Shown: positions 6,996-13,306 of the stretch, in pieces
Position numbering within the stretch: position 1 is the stretch's first letter
Layout: every line of letters begins with the position of its first letter
Assembly (NCBI GenBank): GCA_030632625.1
Contig: DAOVUK010000034.1
Location: 1 to 13,306 of the forward strand
DNA length: 13,306 nucleotides
From: Gammaproteobacteria bacterium
Lineage (GTDB): Bacteria; Pseudomonadota; Gammaproteobacteria; GRL18
Direction of reading: 5' to 3'
Notes under the pieces: generated by a model
What the model was told of the DNA's origin: nothing
Seen by the model: the letters and a program-made list of their open reading frames with translations, nothing else
Databases searched by the model: none
Made by a program: the position numbers and the translations under genes

Positions 6996-7748
6996 ATGGC
7001 AAAAGTTACAATGCGTCAGATGCTTGAAGCAGGCGTTCATTTCGGTCACCAGACCCGCTACTGGAATCCAAAAATGGGACAATACATTTTTGGTGAGCGT
7101 AACAAAATTCATATTATTAACTTAGAATCAACACTACCAATGTTCAACGATGCAATGAACTTTGTTGGTCAGATTGCCGCTAAACGCGGTAAAGTCCTTT
7201 TTGTTGGAACAAAACGTGCAGCGGGCAAGTCTGTTAAAGAACAGGCACTGCGTTGTGGTATGCCTTATGTTAATCACCGCTGGTTAGGTGGTATGCTGAC
7301 TAACTTTAAAACAGTTAAACAGTCTATTAAGCGTCTGAAGTATTTAGAAAAAGCGTCTACTGACGGCACTTTTGATACGTTGACTAAAAAAGAAGTGTTG
7401 ATGAATTCCCGGGAAATGGAAAAGCTGGAAAAAAGTCTGGGTGGTATCAAAGATATGAACTCATTGCCTTCAGCTGTTTTTATTATTGATGTCGGCCATG
7501 AAAAAATTGCTGTTCTGGAAGCCAATAAACTGGGCATTCCAGTGATTGGCGTTGTTGATACTAACAACAAAGCTGAGGGTATTGATTATATCATTCCGGG
7601 TAATGATGATGCGATTCGTGCTAATAATCTCTATGCTGAAACTGCTGCAGAAGCTGTTCTTGATGCAAAAGCTGCAAATACTGAAACCGTTGTTTCAGAT
7701 GAATTTGTTGAAGTTGAAAATTCAGAGAAAACACAAAAGGCATCTTAA
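6996..7748 (+). CDS. rpsB: 30S ribosomal protein S2
   Basis: S2 binds late to the 30S subunit at the head-body junction and is needed for S1 attachment. The 250 residues match E. coli S2 (241 aa) closely from the N-terminus: [54 protein letters not shown] and the final motif [12 protein letters not shown]. The last 25 or so residues form a low-complexity acidic tail of variable sequence, which explains the extra length. ATG 6996 is set by AAGGAA 7 nt upstream and by the conserved [10 protein letters not shown] start. It is first in the rpsB-tsf-pyrH-frr cluster and is followed by a strong intergenic RNA structure that may lower read-through to tsf. Confidence 0.99.
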   Translation: MAKVTMRQMLEAGVHFGHQTRYWNPKMGQYIFGERNKIHIINLESTLPMFNDAMNFVGQIAAKRGKVLFVGTKRAAGKSVKEQALRCGMPYVNHRWLGGMLTNFKTVKQSIKRLKYLEKASTDGTFDTLTKKEVLMNSREMEKLEKSLGGIKDMNSLPSAVFIIDVGHEKIAVLEANKLGIPVIGVVDTNNKAEGIDYIIPGNDDAIRANNLYAETAAEAVLDAKAANTETVVSDEFVEVENSEKTQKAS

Positions 7749-7783
7749 AACAGCACTTCAGATGCTAAGAAGCGAGAAAACTT

Positions 7784-7851
7784 CCGGGCAGTTAGCGGCA
7801 TCCCTTATCTTTACTTGATAAGAGGAAATAAGCTGGAACTACCCGGTTTTT
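7784..7851 (+). promoter_or_regulatory. Attenuator-like structure between rpsB and tsf
   Basis: CCGGGCAGTT (7784-7793) pairs with AACTACCCGG (7837-7846), 9 of 10 Watson-Crick with one C-A mismatch. Enclosed is a second stem, TCCCTTATC (7801-7809) with GATAAGAGGA (7817-7826), 9 bp with one bulged A and a 7-nt loop. Five T residues follow directly at 7847-7851. This resembles an intrinsic terminator with an elaborated stem, placed 35 nt after the rpsB stop and 21 nt before the tsf ATG, so partial termination or RNA processing between the two genes is likely. Confidence 0.55.
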
Positions 7852-7872
7852 GAATTATATGAGGTCAAAAAA

Positions 7873-8751
7873 ATGGCAATTACCGCCGCTTTGGTTAAAG
7901 AGTTACGTGAGCGCACTGGCGCTGGTATGATGGAATGTAAAAAATCACTGGTCGAAACAGATGGAGATATAGAGGCCGCAATTGAATTGATGCGCAAAAC
8001 GGGTCTGGCAAAAGCTGATAAAAAAGCAGGCCGTATTGCTACTGAAGGTAAAGTTGTTGTTGCATTCAGTGATGATGCTAAAAAGGGTGTTATGCTGGAA
8101 GTGAACTGTGAGACTGATTTTGTTGCTATGGGTGATGAGTTTGGTGGTTTTGCCAGTGCTGCAGCTAAACGAATTTTATCGGATGCACCAGCTGATGTTG
8201 AAGCCCTATTGGAAATGCCTCTAGAAGATGGTTCTGAAAGCATTAATATTATTTTAAAGACAATGATTGCAAAAATTGGCGAAAATATGTCAGTTCGTCG
8301 TTTTGCAACTTTCGCGACAGAAGGTCAGTTAGGTGCTTATCTGCACGGCACCAAAATTGGTGTGGTTGTTGATATGCAGGGTGGTAATGCAGAACTGATT
8401 AAAGATGTTGCAATGCATGTTGCAGCAACCAACCCTAAAGGTCTGGATGAGTCTTCTCTGGATACAGCTGAACTAGCAAAAGAGAAAGAAATTGCTGCTG
8501 CAGAAGCTGCTAATAGCGGTAAGCCTGAAAACATCATAGAAAAAATTGTTGCAGGTAAAATCAAGCGTTTCATTAAAGACAATACTTTAGTCGGTCAGCC
8601 TTTTGTTAAAGACCCTGACATTACTGTTGAGAAATTAGTTAAAGATGCTGGTGCAACTATTCTGGGCTTTACCCGTATGGAAGTTGGCGAAGGCATGGAA
8701 AAGAAAAACGAAGATTTTGCAGCTGAAGTAATGGCTCAAATGGGTGGTTAA
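7873..8751 (+). CDS. tsf: Translation elongation factor Ts
   Basis: EF-Ts is the guanine-nucleotide exchange factor that recycles EF-Tu from the GDP form. The 292-residue protein has the N-terminal UBA-like domain with the family signature LRERTGAGMMECKKSL (11-26). The TDFVA motif is at 81-85, where D82 and F83 correspond to E. coli D80/F81, which intrude near the EF-Tu Mg site. Core repeats with IGENMSVRR, HVAATNP and the C-terminal helical module complete the fold. ATG 7873 is preceded by GAGGT at 7861-7865. It is 124 nt after rpsB, separated by an attenuator-like hairpin, and is followed by another hairpin before pyrH. Confidence 0.99.
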   Translation: MAITAALVKELRERTGAGMMECKKSLVETDGDIEAAIELMRKTGLAKADKKAGRIATEGKVVVAFSDDAKKGVMLEVNCETDFVAMGDEFGGFASAAAKRILSDAPADVEALLEMPLEDGSESINIILKTMIAKIGENMSVRRFATFATEGQLGAYLHGTKIGVVVDMQGGNAELIKDVAMHVAATNPKGLDESSLDTAELAKEKEIAAAEAANSGKPENIIEKIVAGKIKRFIKDNTLVGQPFVKDPDITVEKLVKDAGATILGFTRMEVGEGMEKKNEDFAAEVMAQMGG

Positions 8752-8765
8752 AAACCCTTAAGTCG

Positions 8766-8801
8766 TTTTATTACCTTACTAAAAGGTCTAATAAAAGTTT
8801 T
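8766..8801 (+). terminator. Hairpin with short T-run between tsf and pyrH
   Basis: TTTTATTA (8766-8773) pairs perfectly with TAATAAAA (8789-8796), and CCTT (8774-8777) continues with AAGG (8783-8786) past a two-base bulge, giving 12 bp with a 5-nt loop. GTTTTC follows. The lower stem is all A-T, so termination would be partial. It probably separates tsf output from pyrH or protects the tsf 3' end. Confidence 0.45.
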
Positions 8802-8836
8802 CAAATTGAGATTACTTGATTAAGAAGGAGCAGCCT

Positions 8837-9547
8837 GTGAGCGTAAAATATCAAAGAGTCCTGTTAAAACTCAGTGGTGAGGCATTAATGGGGGAGCAAA
8901 ATTTTGGTATTGACCCACAGGTATTGACTTATGTATCTCAGGAAGTAAAACGACAAATAGAAAAAGGTATTCAGGTGGCTATTGTCATTGGCGGCGGCAA
9001 TATTTTTCGTGGTGTTGGTCTGGCGGCTTCGGGTATGGATCGAGTCGCTGGTGATCATATGGGCATGCTGGCAACAGTCATTAATTCTCTGGCTCTTCAG
9101 GATGCACTGGAAAAGAACGGTGTTCCTGCGAGAGTGATGTCTGCCTTGCCTATCCATCAGGTGTGTGAAGATTACATTCGTCGTCGAGCTATTCGACATC
9201 TTGAGAAAGGCCGTGTTGTAATCTTTGCTGCCGGTACAGGCAATCCTTTTTTTACTACGGACTCTGCAGCCAGCCTGCGTGGTATTGAAATCGAAGCTGA
9301 TGTGGTCATTAAAGCCACTAAAGTGGATGGTGTTTATTCTGCTGATCCCGTTAAAGATCCTGATGCAACGCTTTATAGTACTTTGACTTATGATGAAGTT
9401 TTAGATAAAAAATTAAATGTGATGGATGCCACTGCAATTGTCTTGTGTCGTGACCATAAAATGCCTGTTCGAGTTTATAATATGACTAAAGAAGGCGCAC
9501 TTGATAAAGTACTCCGTGGTGAACAGGAAGGTACTTTGGTTCAATAG
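8837..9547 (+). CDS. pyrH: UMP kinase
   Basis: PyrH phosphorylates UMP to UDP with ATP, the entry to all pyrimidine nucleotides and UDP-sugars; it is a hexamer of the amino-acid-kinase fold, unrelated to eukaryotic UMP/CMP kinases. With a GTG start at 8837 the product is 236 aa (E. coli 241). Motifs are [11 protein letters not shown] (9-19), IGGGNIFRG (51-59), the UMP-binding D73 in [10 protein letters not shown] (71-80), [12 protein letters not shown] (133-144) and VDGVYSADP (163-171). An in-frame TTG at 8816 would add seven residues, but the ribosome site AAGGAG (8825-8830) lies inside that extension and exactly 6 nt before the GTG, so the shorter form is right. The stop TAG is part of a downstream 44-bp tandem repeat. 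Confidence 0.97.
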   Translation: MSVKYQRVLLKLSGEALMGEQNFGIDPQVLTYVSQEVKRQIEKGIQVAIVIGGGNIFRGVGLAASGMDRVAGDHMGMLATVINSLALQDALEKNGVPARVMSALPIHQVCEDYIRRRAIRHLEKGRVVIFAAGTGNPFFTTDSAASLRGIEIEADVVIKATKVDGVYSADPVKDPDATLYSTLTYDEVLDKKLNVMDATAIVLCRDHKMPVRVYNMTKEGALDKVLRGEQEGTLVQ

Positions 9548-9627
9548 TTGTAGACACTTGTTGAATAAAGCTGTAGGCACTTGTTCAATAGTTGTAGACA
9601 CTTGTTGAATAAAGCGGTAGGCACGTG
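9540..9627 (+). repeat. Two-copy 44-bp tandem repeat over the pyrH stop
   Basis: Copy one is 9540-9583 and copy two 9584-9627, identical at 42 of 44 positions. Each copy is itself two diverged half-units of 21 and 23 bp, one TTCAATAGTTGTAGACACTT plus G, the other starting TTGAATAAAGC and ending GTAGGCACTTG. TTG plus GTTGT after 9627 hints at a decayed third copy. The repeat starts in the final codons of pyrH and supplies its TAG stop. The GTG at 9625-9627 is in frame with frr but has no ribosome site. This is a probable slippage or unequal-crossing product in the pyrH-frr spacer. Confidence 0.85.
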
Positions 9628-9660
9628 TTGGGTCGTTGTTTATATTGTCGGGAGAATTGT

Positions 9661-10218
9661 GTGATTAATGAAATTCAAAGTGATGCTGATGCTCGTATGG
9701 GTAAGAGTCTTGACTCACTTAAACAAGATTTAATGAAAATCAGAACAGGTCGTGCCCACACCAGTTTGCTTGATAGTATTACTGTTGATTATTATGGTAA
9801 TGAGACACCACTGAATCAGGTCGCTAATATTTCTATCCTGGATTCCAGAACGCTATCAGTCCAGGTTTGGGAAAAACAAATGACACCTGTTGTCGAGAAG
9901 GCTATCTTAAAATCTGATTTAGGACTGAATCCTGCTACCAGCGGTGATTTAATGCGAATCCCCTTACCTCCTTTGACAGAAGAAACGCGTAAAAATCTGA
10001 TTAAAGTGGTCCGTCATGAAGGTGAGAATGCTAAAGTTGCTGTACGCAATATTCGTCGTGATGCCAATGGTTCATTAAAAGAACTTGAAAAAGAAAAAGA
10101 AATTTCTGAGGATGAGGAACATCGCGGACAGGATAATATTCAGAAGCTGACGGATAAACATGTGAAAACAATCGATCAGATTCTGGCTACTAAAGAAAAA
10201 GATTTAATGGAAATCTAA
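9661..10218 (+). CDS. frr: Ribosome recycling factor
   Basis: RRF works with EF-G to split post-termination ribosomes into subunits. The 185-residue length is the same as E. coli RRF. The long three-helix bundle starts with [20 protein letters not shown], carries KIRTGRAH, and contains the small beta-domain with [12 protein letters not shown] and [38 protein letters not shown] and [20 protein letters not shown] are family hallmarks. I choose GTG 9661 because GGGAG (9650-9654) lies 6 nt upstream; the in-frame GTG at 9625 lies in the tandem repeat and adds 12 unrelated residues. The stop is 1 nt from the uppS ATG, so the two are tightly coupled. Confidence 0.97.
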   Translation: MINEIQSDADARMGKSLDSLKQDLMKIRTGRAHTSLLDSITVDYYGNETPLNQVANISILDSRTLSVQVWEKQMTPVVEKAILKSDLGLNPATSGDLMRIPLPPLTEETRKNLIKVVRHEGENAKVAVRNIRRDANGSLKELEKEKEISEDEEHRGQDNIQKLTDKHVKTIDQILATKEKDLMEI

Positions 10219-10219
10219 C

Positions 10220-10966
10220 ATGTCAGCGGATAACCCGACTCGCGCCAGAGGCAATGCACTAAAACATATCTGCATTATTATGGATGGTAATGGGCGTTGG
10301 GCTAAAAAGCGTTTTATGCCGCGTTTTGCCGGACATAAAGCCGGACTGAGTACGCTCAGGAAAATTGTTGCAGGCTGTGTTGAAGAAGAACTTGAAGTTT
10401 TAACTGTTTTTGCTTTTAGTAGTGAAAACTGGCGTAGACCTGAAAAGGAAGTTGGACTTCTGATGGAGTTGTTTGCCACAGCTCTGACACGTGAAGTAAA
10501 AAAGCTGCATGAACATAATGTTCAGCTTCGGGTCATTGGCGAACTTTCTGCTTTTTCAGAAAAAATCAGAACTCTCATTGATGAGGCTGTTGCGTTAACG
10601 GCAAATAATGATGGCCTGGTTTTTAATATTGCTGCCAACTATGGCGGTCGCTGGGATATCATGCAGGCAACCCGGCAAGTTGCACTTGAGGTGAAAACCG
10701 GTGAGTTAGCTGCAGATGATATTGATGAAGATACCATTGAACAGCATTTGGCAATGAGTGGTTTACCCGAGCCTGATTTATTTATTCGTACGGGTGGTGA
10801 AAAAAGAATCAGTAATTTTATTTTATGGCAGCTGGCCTATTGTGAGTTTTATTTCACGGATATTTTATGGCCTGATTTTAATAAAAAAATGCTCATCAAA
10901 GCCATAGACTCTTTTCATGCAAGACAAAGACGTTTTGGCCGCACCGGTGAACAATTAAAAGAATAA
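10220..10966 (+). CDS. uppS: (2E,6E)-farnesyl-diphosphate-specific ditrans,polycis-undecaprenyl-diphosphate synthase
   Basis: This cis-prenyltransferase adds eight isopentenyl units to farnesyl diphosphate to make C55-PP, the precursor of the peptidoglycan and O-antigen lipid carrier. The 248 residues (E. coli 253) show IIMDGNGRWAKKR (19-31) with catalytic D22, GHKAG (38-42), FAFSSENWRRP (64-74), NIAANYGGRWDI (136-147), and the pyrophosphate-binding R190 and R196 in FIRTGGEKRISNF (188-200). Metal ligand E209 is in AYCEFYFTD and is followed by LWPDF. It is soluble or peripheral on the membrane. It lies between frr and cdsA, 1 nt and 18 nt away, so is surely cotranscribed. The ribosome site (TGGAAA) lies within the end of frr. 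Confidence 0.98.
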   Translation: MSADNPTRARGNALKHICIIMDGNGRWAKKRFMPRFAGHKAGLSTLRKIVAGCVEEELEVLTVFAFSSENWRRPEKEVGLLMELFATALTREVKKLHEHNVQLRVIGELSAFSEKIRTLIDEAVALTANNDGLVFNIAANYGGRWDIMQATRQVALEVKTGELAADDIDEDTIEQHLAMSGLPEPDLFIRTGGEKRISNFILWQLAYCEFYFTDILWPDFNKKMLIKAIDSFHARQRRFGRTGEQLKE

Positions 10967-10984
10967 CAGAAGAATAACACCTGA

Positions 10985-11833
10985 ATGCTAAAATTAAGAG
11001 TCATTACCGCTTTAGTTCTTTTCCCTCTGGCCGTGTGCGGCATTTTATTCCTGTCAAATAACTCATTTGCAGCATTTGTCGGTCTTATTATGTTGTTTGC
11101 TGCTTATGAATGGGCTGGTTTTGCTCAATTTCCTTCACTGCCGGCAAAAATAGCCTATGTTGTTATTGTTGCCACCATTCTATTATCACTCTGGTTAATT
11201 AATTTTCTATTATCAGCCAGTTTTATGAATGGTCTGGCTGCTGTTTTTTGGTTATTTGCACTGATTCTGGTATTTGGATACCCCGGCAGTGCTAAATTCT
11301 GGAGTGGAAAGCCTGTCATCATCGCTATCATGGGTCTCTTTTTATTGACCATTACCTGGTATGCCGTTATATCTATTCATGCGATTAGCGAGCTTGAATT
11401 TGCACAAACTCACATTAGCGGCCCTTATTTACTTTTATCTGCCCTGATGCTGATCTTCGCTGCTGATACCGGGGCCTATTTTTCTGGAAGACGCTTTGGA
11501 AAAAATAAACTCGCAGCAAAAGTCAGTCCAGGAAAATCCATAGAAGGTGTTGTCGGTGGTTTGATTCTGGCACTTGTTATGTCAGTTTTATTTACCCTCT
11601 GGCATAGCGGCAGTTCTCAGGATTATCTTTATATCATGGGCATAACAGTTGTGACTGTTATTTTTTCTGTTATTGGTGACTTAATGGAAAGTATGTTTAA
11701 ACGACAGGCAAATATTAAAGACAGCAGCAATCTGCTGCCGGGTCATGGCGGGATATTAGATCGAATTGACAGCATTACTGCTGCCGTTCCGATTTTCTTC
11801 ATTACACTTTCTTTGATGTATTCATTACCCTGA
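10985..11833 (+). CDS. cdsA: Phosphatidate cytidylyltransferase (CDP-diglyceride synthase)
   Basis: CdsA converts phosphatidate and CTP to CDP-diacylglycerol, the precursor of all major phospholipids. The 282-residue protein (E. coli 285) is an integral inner-membrane enzyme with about eight or nine hydrophobic segments, roughly at 5-23, 27-45, 56-77, 83-99, 110-132, 147-163, 187-206, 215-233 and 263-281. The full family signature runs from S236 to D262, with FKR, KD at 245-246, HGG at 254-256 and DRID at 259-262. ADTGAYFSGRRFGK (160-173) and SPGKSIEG (181-188) complete the active site. ATG 10985 has only a weak AGAAGA site, consistent with coupling to uppS upstream. Confidence 0.98.
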   Translation: MLKLRVITALVLFPLAVCGILFLSNNSFAAFVGLIMLFAAYEWAGFAQFPSLPAKIAYVVIVATILLSLWLINFLLSASFMNGLAAVFWLFALILVFGYPGSAKFWSGKPVIIAIMGLFLLTITWYAVISIHAISELEFAQTHISGPYLLLSALMLIFAADTGAYFSGRRFGKNKLAAKVSPGKSIEGVVGGLILALVMSVLFTLWHSGSSQDYLYIMGITVVTVIFSVIGDLMESMFKRQANIKDSSNLLPGHGGILDRIDSITAAVPIFFITLSLMYSLP

Positions 11834-11860
11834 ACTGATAGCGGCCTTTATCTTGTTCTT

Positions 11861-11866
11861 TATAAT
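11861..11866 (+). promoter_or_regulatory. Possible -10 element of a dxr promoter
   Basis: The 122-bp cdsA-dxr spacer is the longest gap after pyrH-frr and holds a perfect TATAAT. No convincing -35 hexamer lies 16-19 bp upstream, so this is a weak call. The spacer also contains a run of seven T (11890-11896) without a stable stem before it. Confidence 0.25.
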
Positions 11867-11955
11867 AAATAGATTTGTCTTTTACCAAGTTTTTTTGAAT
11901 ATTAGGGTATAGATTCAGCAATTTTAAACAGACCTGAGTTAACGAGAATCTCAAA

Positions 11956-13188
11956 ATGATAAATGTAGCAATATTGGGCTCTACAGGTTCTGTTGGAACC
12001 AGTACGCTGGACGTGATTGCCAGGCAATCCGAACAGTTTCGTGCCTTTGCTTTAACCGCAAATAAAAATGTTGAACGGCTGTATGAGCAATGTCTTCAGT
12101 TTTTGCCTGAAATTGCTGTTATGGTCGATGAGGCTGCTGCTGATGACTTGCAGCAGCGCTTAAAAAACAACTCAAATACCAGTCATATTATCGTTTTTTC
12201 TGGCAGTAAAGCGCTTGATGATGTGGCTGCTGATAAGCGGGTTGATTATGTTATGGCCGCCATTGTTGGTGCTGCGGGATTGAGTTCCTCATTAGCGGCA
12301 GCTCGAAATGGGAAAAGAATTTTACTGGCCAATAAAGAGTCTCTGGTTATGTCAGGTGACTTATTTATGCAGGCTGTAAAAGACAATGGTGCAACTTTAT
12401 TACCCATTGATAGTGAACATAATGCAATTTTTCAGTCTATGCCGGTTCAATTGACCAGCACGGGTACTACGATAGAAAATCAGGCTTCTCTGCAAACTTC
12501 AGGGGTTGAAAAGATCCTTCTGACTGCTTCGGGCGGACCTTTTTTGCGTAAAAGTCTTGAGCAATTGCATCATGTGACGCCTGATCAGGCATGCGCCCAT
12601 CCCACCTGGGATATGGGTAGAAAAATATCAGTTGATTCTGCCACCATGATGAATAAAGGCCTCGAAGTGATTGAAGCAAGCTGGCTTTTCAATGCATCAG
12701 CGGATGATATTCAGGTGGTTATTCACCCTCAAAGTGTTATCCATTCTATGGTATCCTATAGCGATGGTTCTGTCCTGGCGCAATTAGGCAACCCGGATAT
12801 GCGCACGCCAATTGCTCATGCTATGGCATGGCCGGATAGAATGGTTTCCGGGGTTGAGCAACTGGATATACTTAAAATTGCACAACTTAATTTTGAGCAG
12901 CCGGATTTTGCACGCTTTGTTTGTCTCAGGCTGGCTTATGATGCTTTACGTGCCGGTGGTACGGCCCCTGCGATTTTAAATGCTGCGAATGAAATTGCTG
13001 TTGATTCTTTTTTAAATGGTAACATTGCTTTTACTCGAATTGCAGAAATCGTTGAACAGACATTGGAGAAAGTTGCTGGTGAAACGGCGGCTTCAATGCA
13101 TATTGTGCTGGCAGCAGATGGACAGGCCAGATATGTGGCTGAAGAACTGTGTGATAGTTACATACAAGTAAAACTTTTTCTTCTTTAA
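11956..13188 (+). CDS. dxr: 1-deoxy-D-xylulose-5-phosphate reductoisomerase
   Basis: Dxr (IspC) makes 2-C-methyl-D-erythritol 4-phosphate from DXP with NADPH, the committing step of the MEP isoprenoid route and the target of fosmidomycin. The 410 residues (E. coli 398) begin with the NADPH-binding [13 protein letters not shown] (8-20). The metal and substrate site is formed by [14 protein letters not shown] (148-161) with D152 and E154, the loop SGGPF (192-196), H215 (CAHPTW), [17 protein letters not shown] (225-241) with N233, K234 and E237, and [10 protein letters not shown] (256-265). [17 protein letters not shown] and ALNAANEI-like LNAANEIAV follow. The C-terminal tail after residue 390 matches E. 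coli less well and ends in hydrophobic KLFLL. GAGA lies about 7 nt before the ATG. Its product feeds UppS upstream. Confidence 0.98.
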   Translation: MINVAILGSTGSVGTSTLDVIARQSEQFRAFALTANKNVERLYEQCLQFLPEIAVMVDEAAADDLQQRLKNNSNTSHIIVFSGSKALDDVAADKRVDYVMAAIVGAAGLSSSLAAARNGKRILLANKESLVMSGDLFMQAVKDNGATLLPIDSEHNAIFQSMPVQLTSTGTTIENQASLQTSGVEKILLTASGGPFLRKSLEQLHHVTPDQACAHPTWDMGRKISVDSATMMNKGLEVIEASWLFNASADDIQVVIHPQSVIHSMVSYSDGSVLAQLGNPDMRTPIAHAMAWPDRMVSGVEQLDILKIAQLNFEQPDFARFVCLRLAYDALRAGGTAPAILNAANEIAVDSFLNGNIAFTRIAEIVEQTLEKVAGETAASMHIVLAADGQARYVAEELCDSYIQVKLFLL

Positions 13189-13244
13189 ATGATTGTGTGA
13201 TTAGTTTCAATTTATGAACTTTTTACGTGAAGTTACTTTTTTTG

Positions 13245-13306
13245 ATGGATAATCTTTTTATTATACTGCCTGCTTTTATTTTCACTATTGCATTATTAGT
13301 GGCGAT
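13245..13306 (+). CDS. rseP: Probable N-terminus of RseP site-2 protease (cut by window end)
   Basis: The 20 codons present read MDNLFIILPAFIFTIALLVA, a hydrophobic segment like the first membrane helix of RseP, the inner-membrane metalloprotease that cleaves RseA to release sigma-E. The HExxH motif would lie just beyond the window, so this rests on hydrophobicity and on the conserved dxr-rseP order. In-frame GTG 13227 or TTG 13242 are alternative starts; the GTGAAG before ATG 13245 is 12 nt away and poor as a ribosome site. Confidence 0.55.
   Translation, partial: MDNLFIILPAFIFTIALLVA

Noticed and set aside
9540..9627. CRISPR-like array from the 44-bp repeat
   Set aside because: The copies abut without unique spacers and are made of related half-units, so this is a plain tandem repeat. 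No cas gene is near.
11852..11896. Terminator after cdsA ending in seven T
   Set aside because: The only stem before the T-run is CTTG/CAAG, too short and with a long loop, to make a credible intrinsic terminator.
11911..11951. AGATTC/GAATCT inverted pair that could hide the dxr ribosome site
   Set aside because: Only 6 bp with a 29-nt loop in A+T-rich DNA; expected by chance at this size.
13141..13188. Frameshift at the dxr C-terminus because the tail differs from E. coli
   Set aside because: The core is complete and length is within the family range; the Dxr C-terminus is variable, so ordinary divergence is enough.
1..13306. Defence island, prophage, integron, secretion or biosynthetic cluster
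   Set aside because: Every coding region beyond the VOC gene is a recognised core gene in conserved order; there is no tRNA, integrase, transposase or toxin-antitoxin pair.

Overview
The window is a conserved housekeeping segment of a gammaproteobacterial chromosome with fairly A+T-rich DNA. The order dapD-dapC / glnD-map / rpsB-tsf-pyrH-frr-uppS-cdsA-dxr-(rseP) and the close protein resemblance to the E. coli and Pseudomonas versions support this. A dedicated dapC directly upstream of dapD is more typical of non-enteric gammaproteobacteria. I cannot name the genus from the sequence alone.

Layout. 1-536 has no credible gene. It is filled with nested inverted repeats: a MITE-like imperfect palindrome, an A+T-rich hairpin, and G+C-rich REP-like hairpins sharing a TACATGGATGTA module. 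537-2570 (minus) is the dapC-dapD operon for the succinylase branch of lysine/meso-diaminopimelate synthesis. 2571-2692 is a short divergent control region with a good dapC promoter and a perfect 6+6 palindrome over the promoter of the next gene. 2693-3079 (plus) is a lone VOC/glyoxalase-fold gene of unknown substrate. 3124-6643 (minus) is map-glnD: methionine aminopeptidase, and the PII uridylyltransferase that senses nitrogen. 6644-6995 is a divergent regulatory region holding the map and rpsB promoters and the rpsB leader. 6996 to the end (plus) is the translation and envelope cluster: ribosomal protein S2, EF-Ts, UMP kinase, ribosome recycling factor, undecaprenyl-PP synthase, CDP-diglyceride synthase, DXP reductoisomerase, and the first codons of a probable rseP.

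The genes join translation (S2, EF-Ts, RRF, MetAP) to envelope building. UMP kinase feeds nucleotide and UDP-sugar supply. Dxr makes isoprenoid precursors, UppS turns them into the peptidoglycan lipid carrier, CdsA makes the phospholipid precursor, and DapC/DapD supply DAP for peptidoglycan and lysine.

I see no new enzymatic system, defence island, prophage or transposase gene. The parts worth a second look are non-coding: the repeat-rich 536-bp end, an attenuator-like structure between rpsB and tsf, a hairpin between tsf and pyrH, and a 44-bp tandem duplication that starts inside the pyrH stop region. The starts of pyrH, frr and glnD are best placed downstream of the longest possible reading frame, at GTG 8837, GTG 9661 and ATG 5841.
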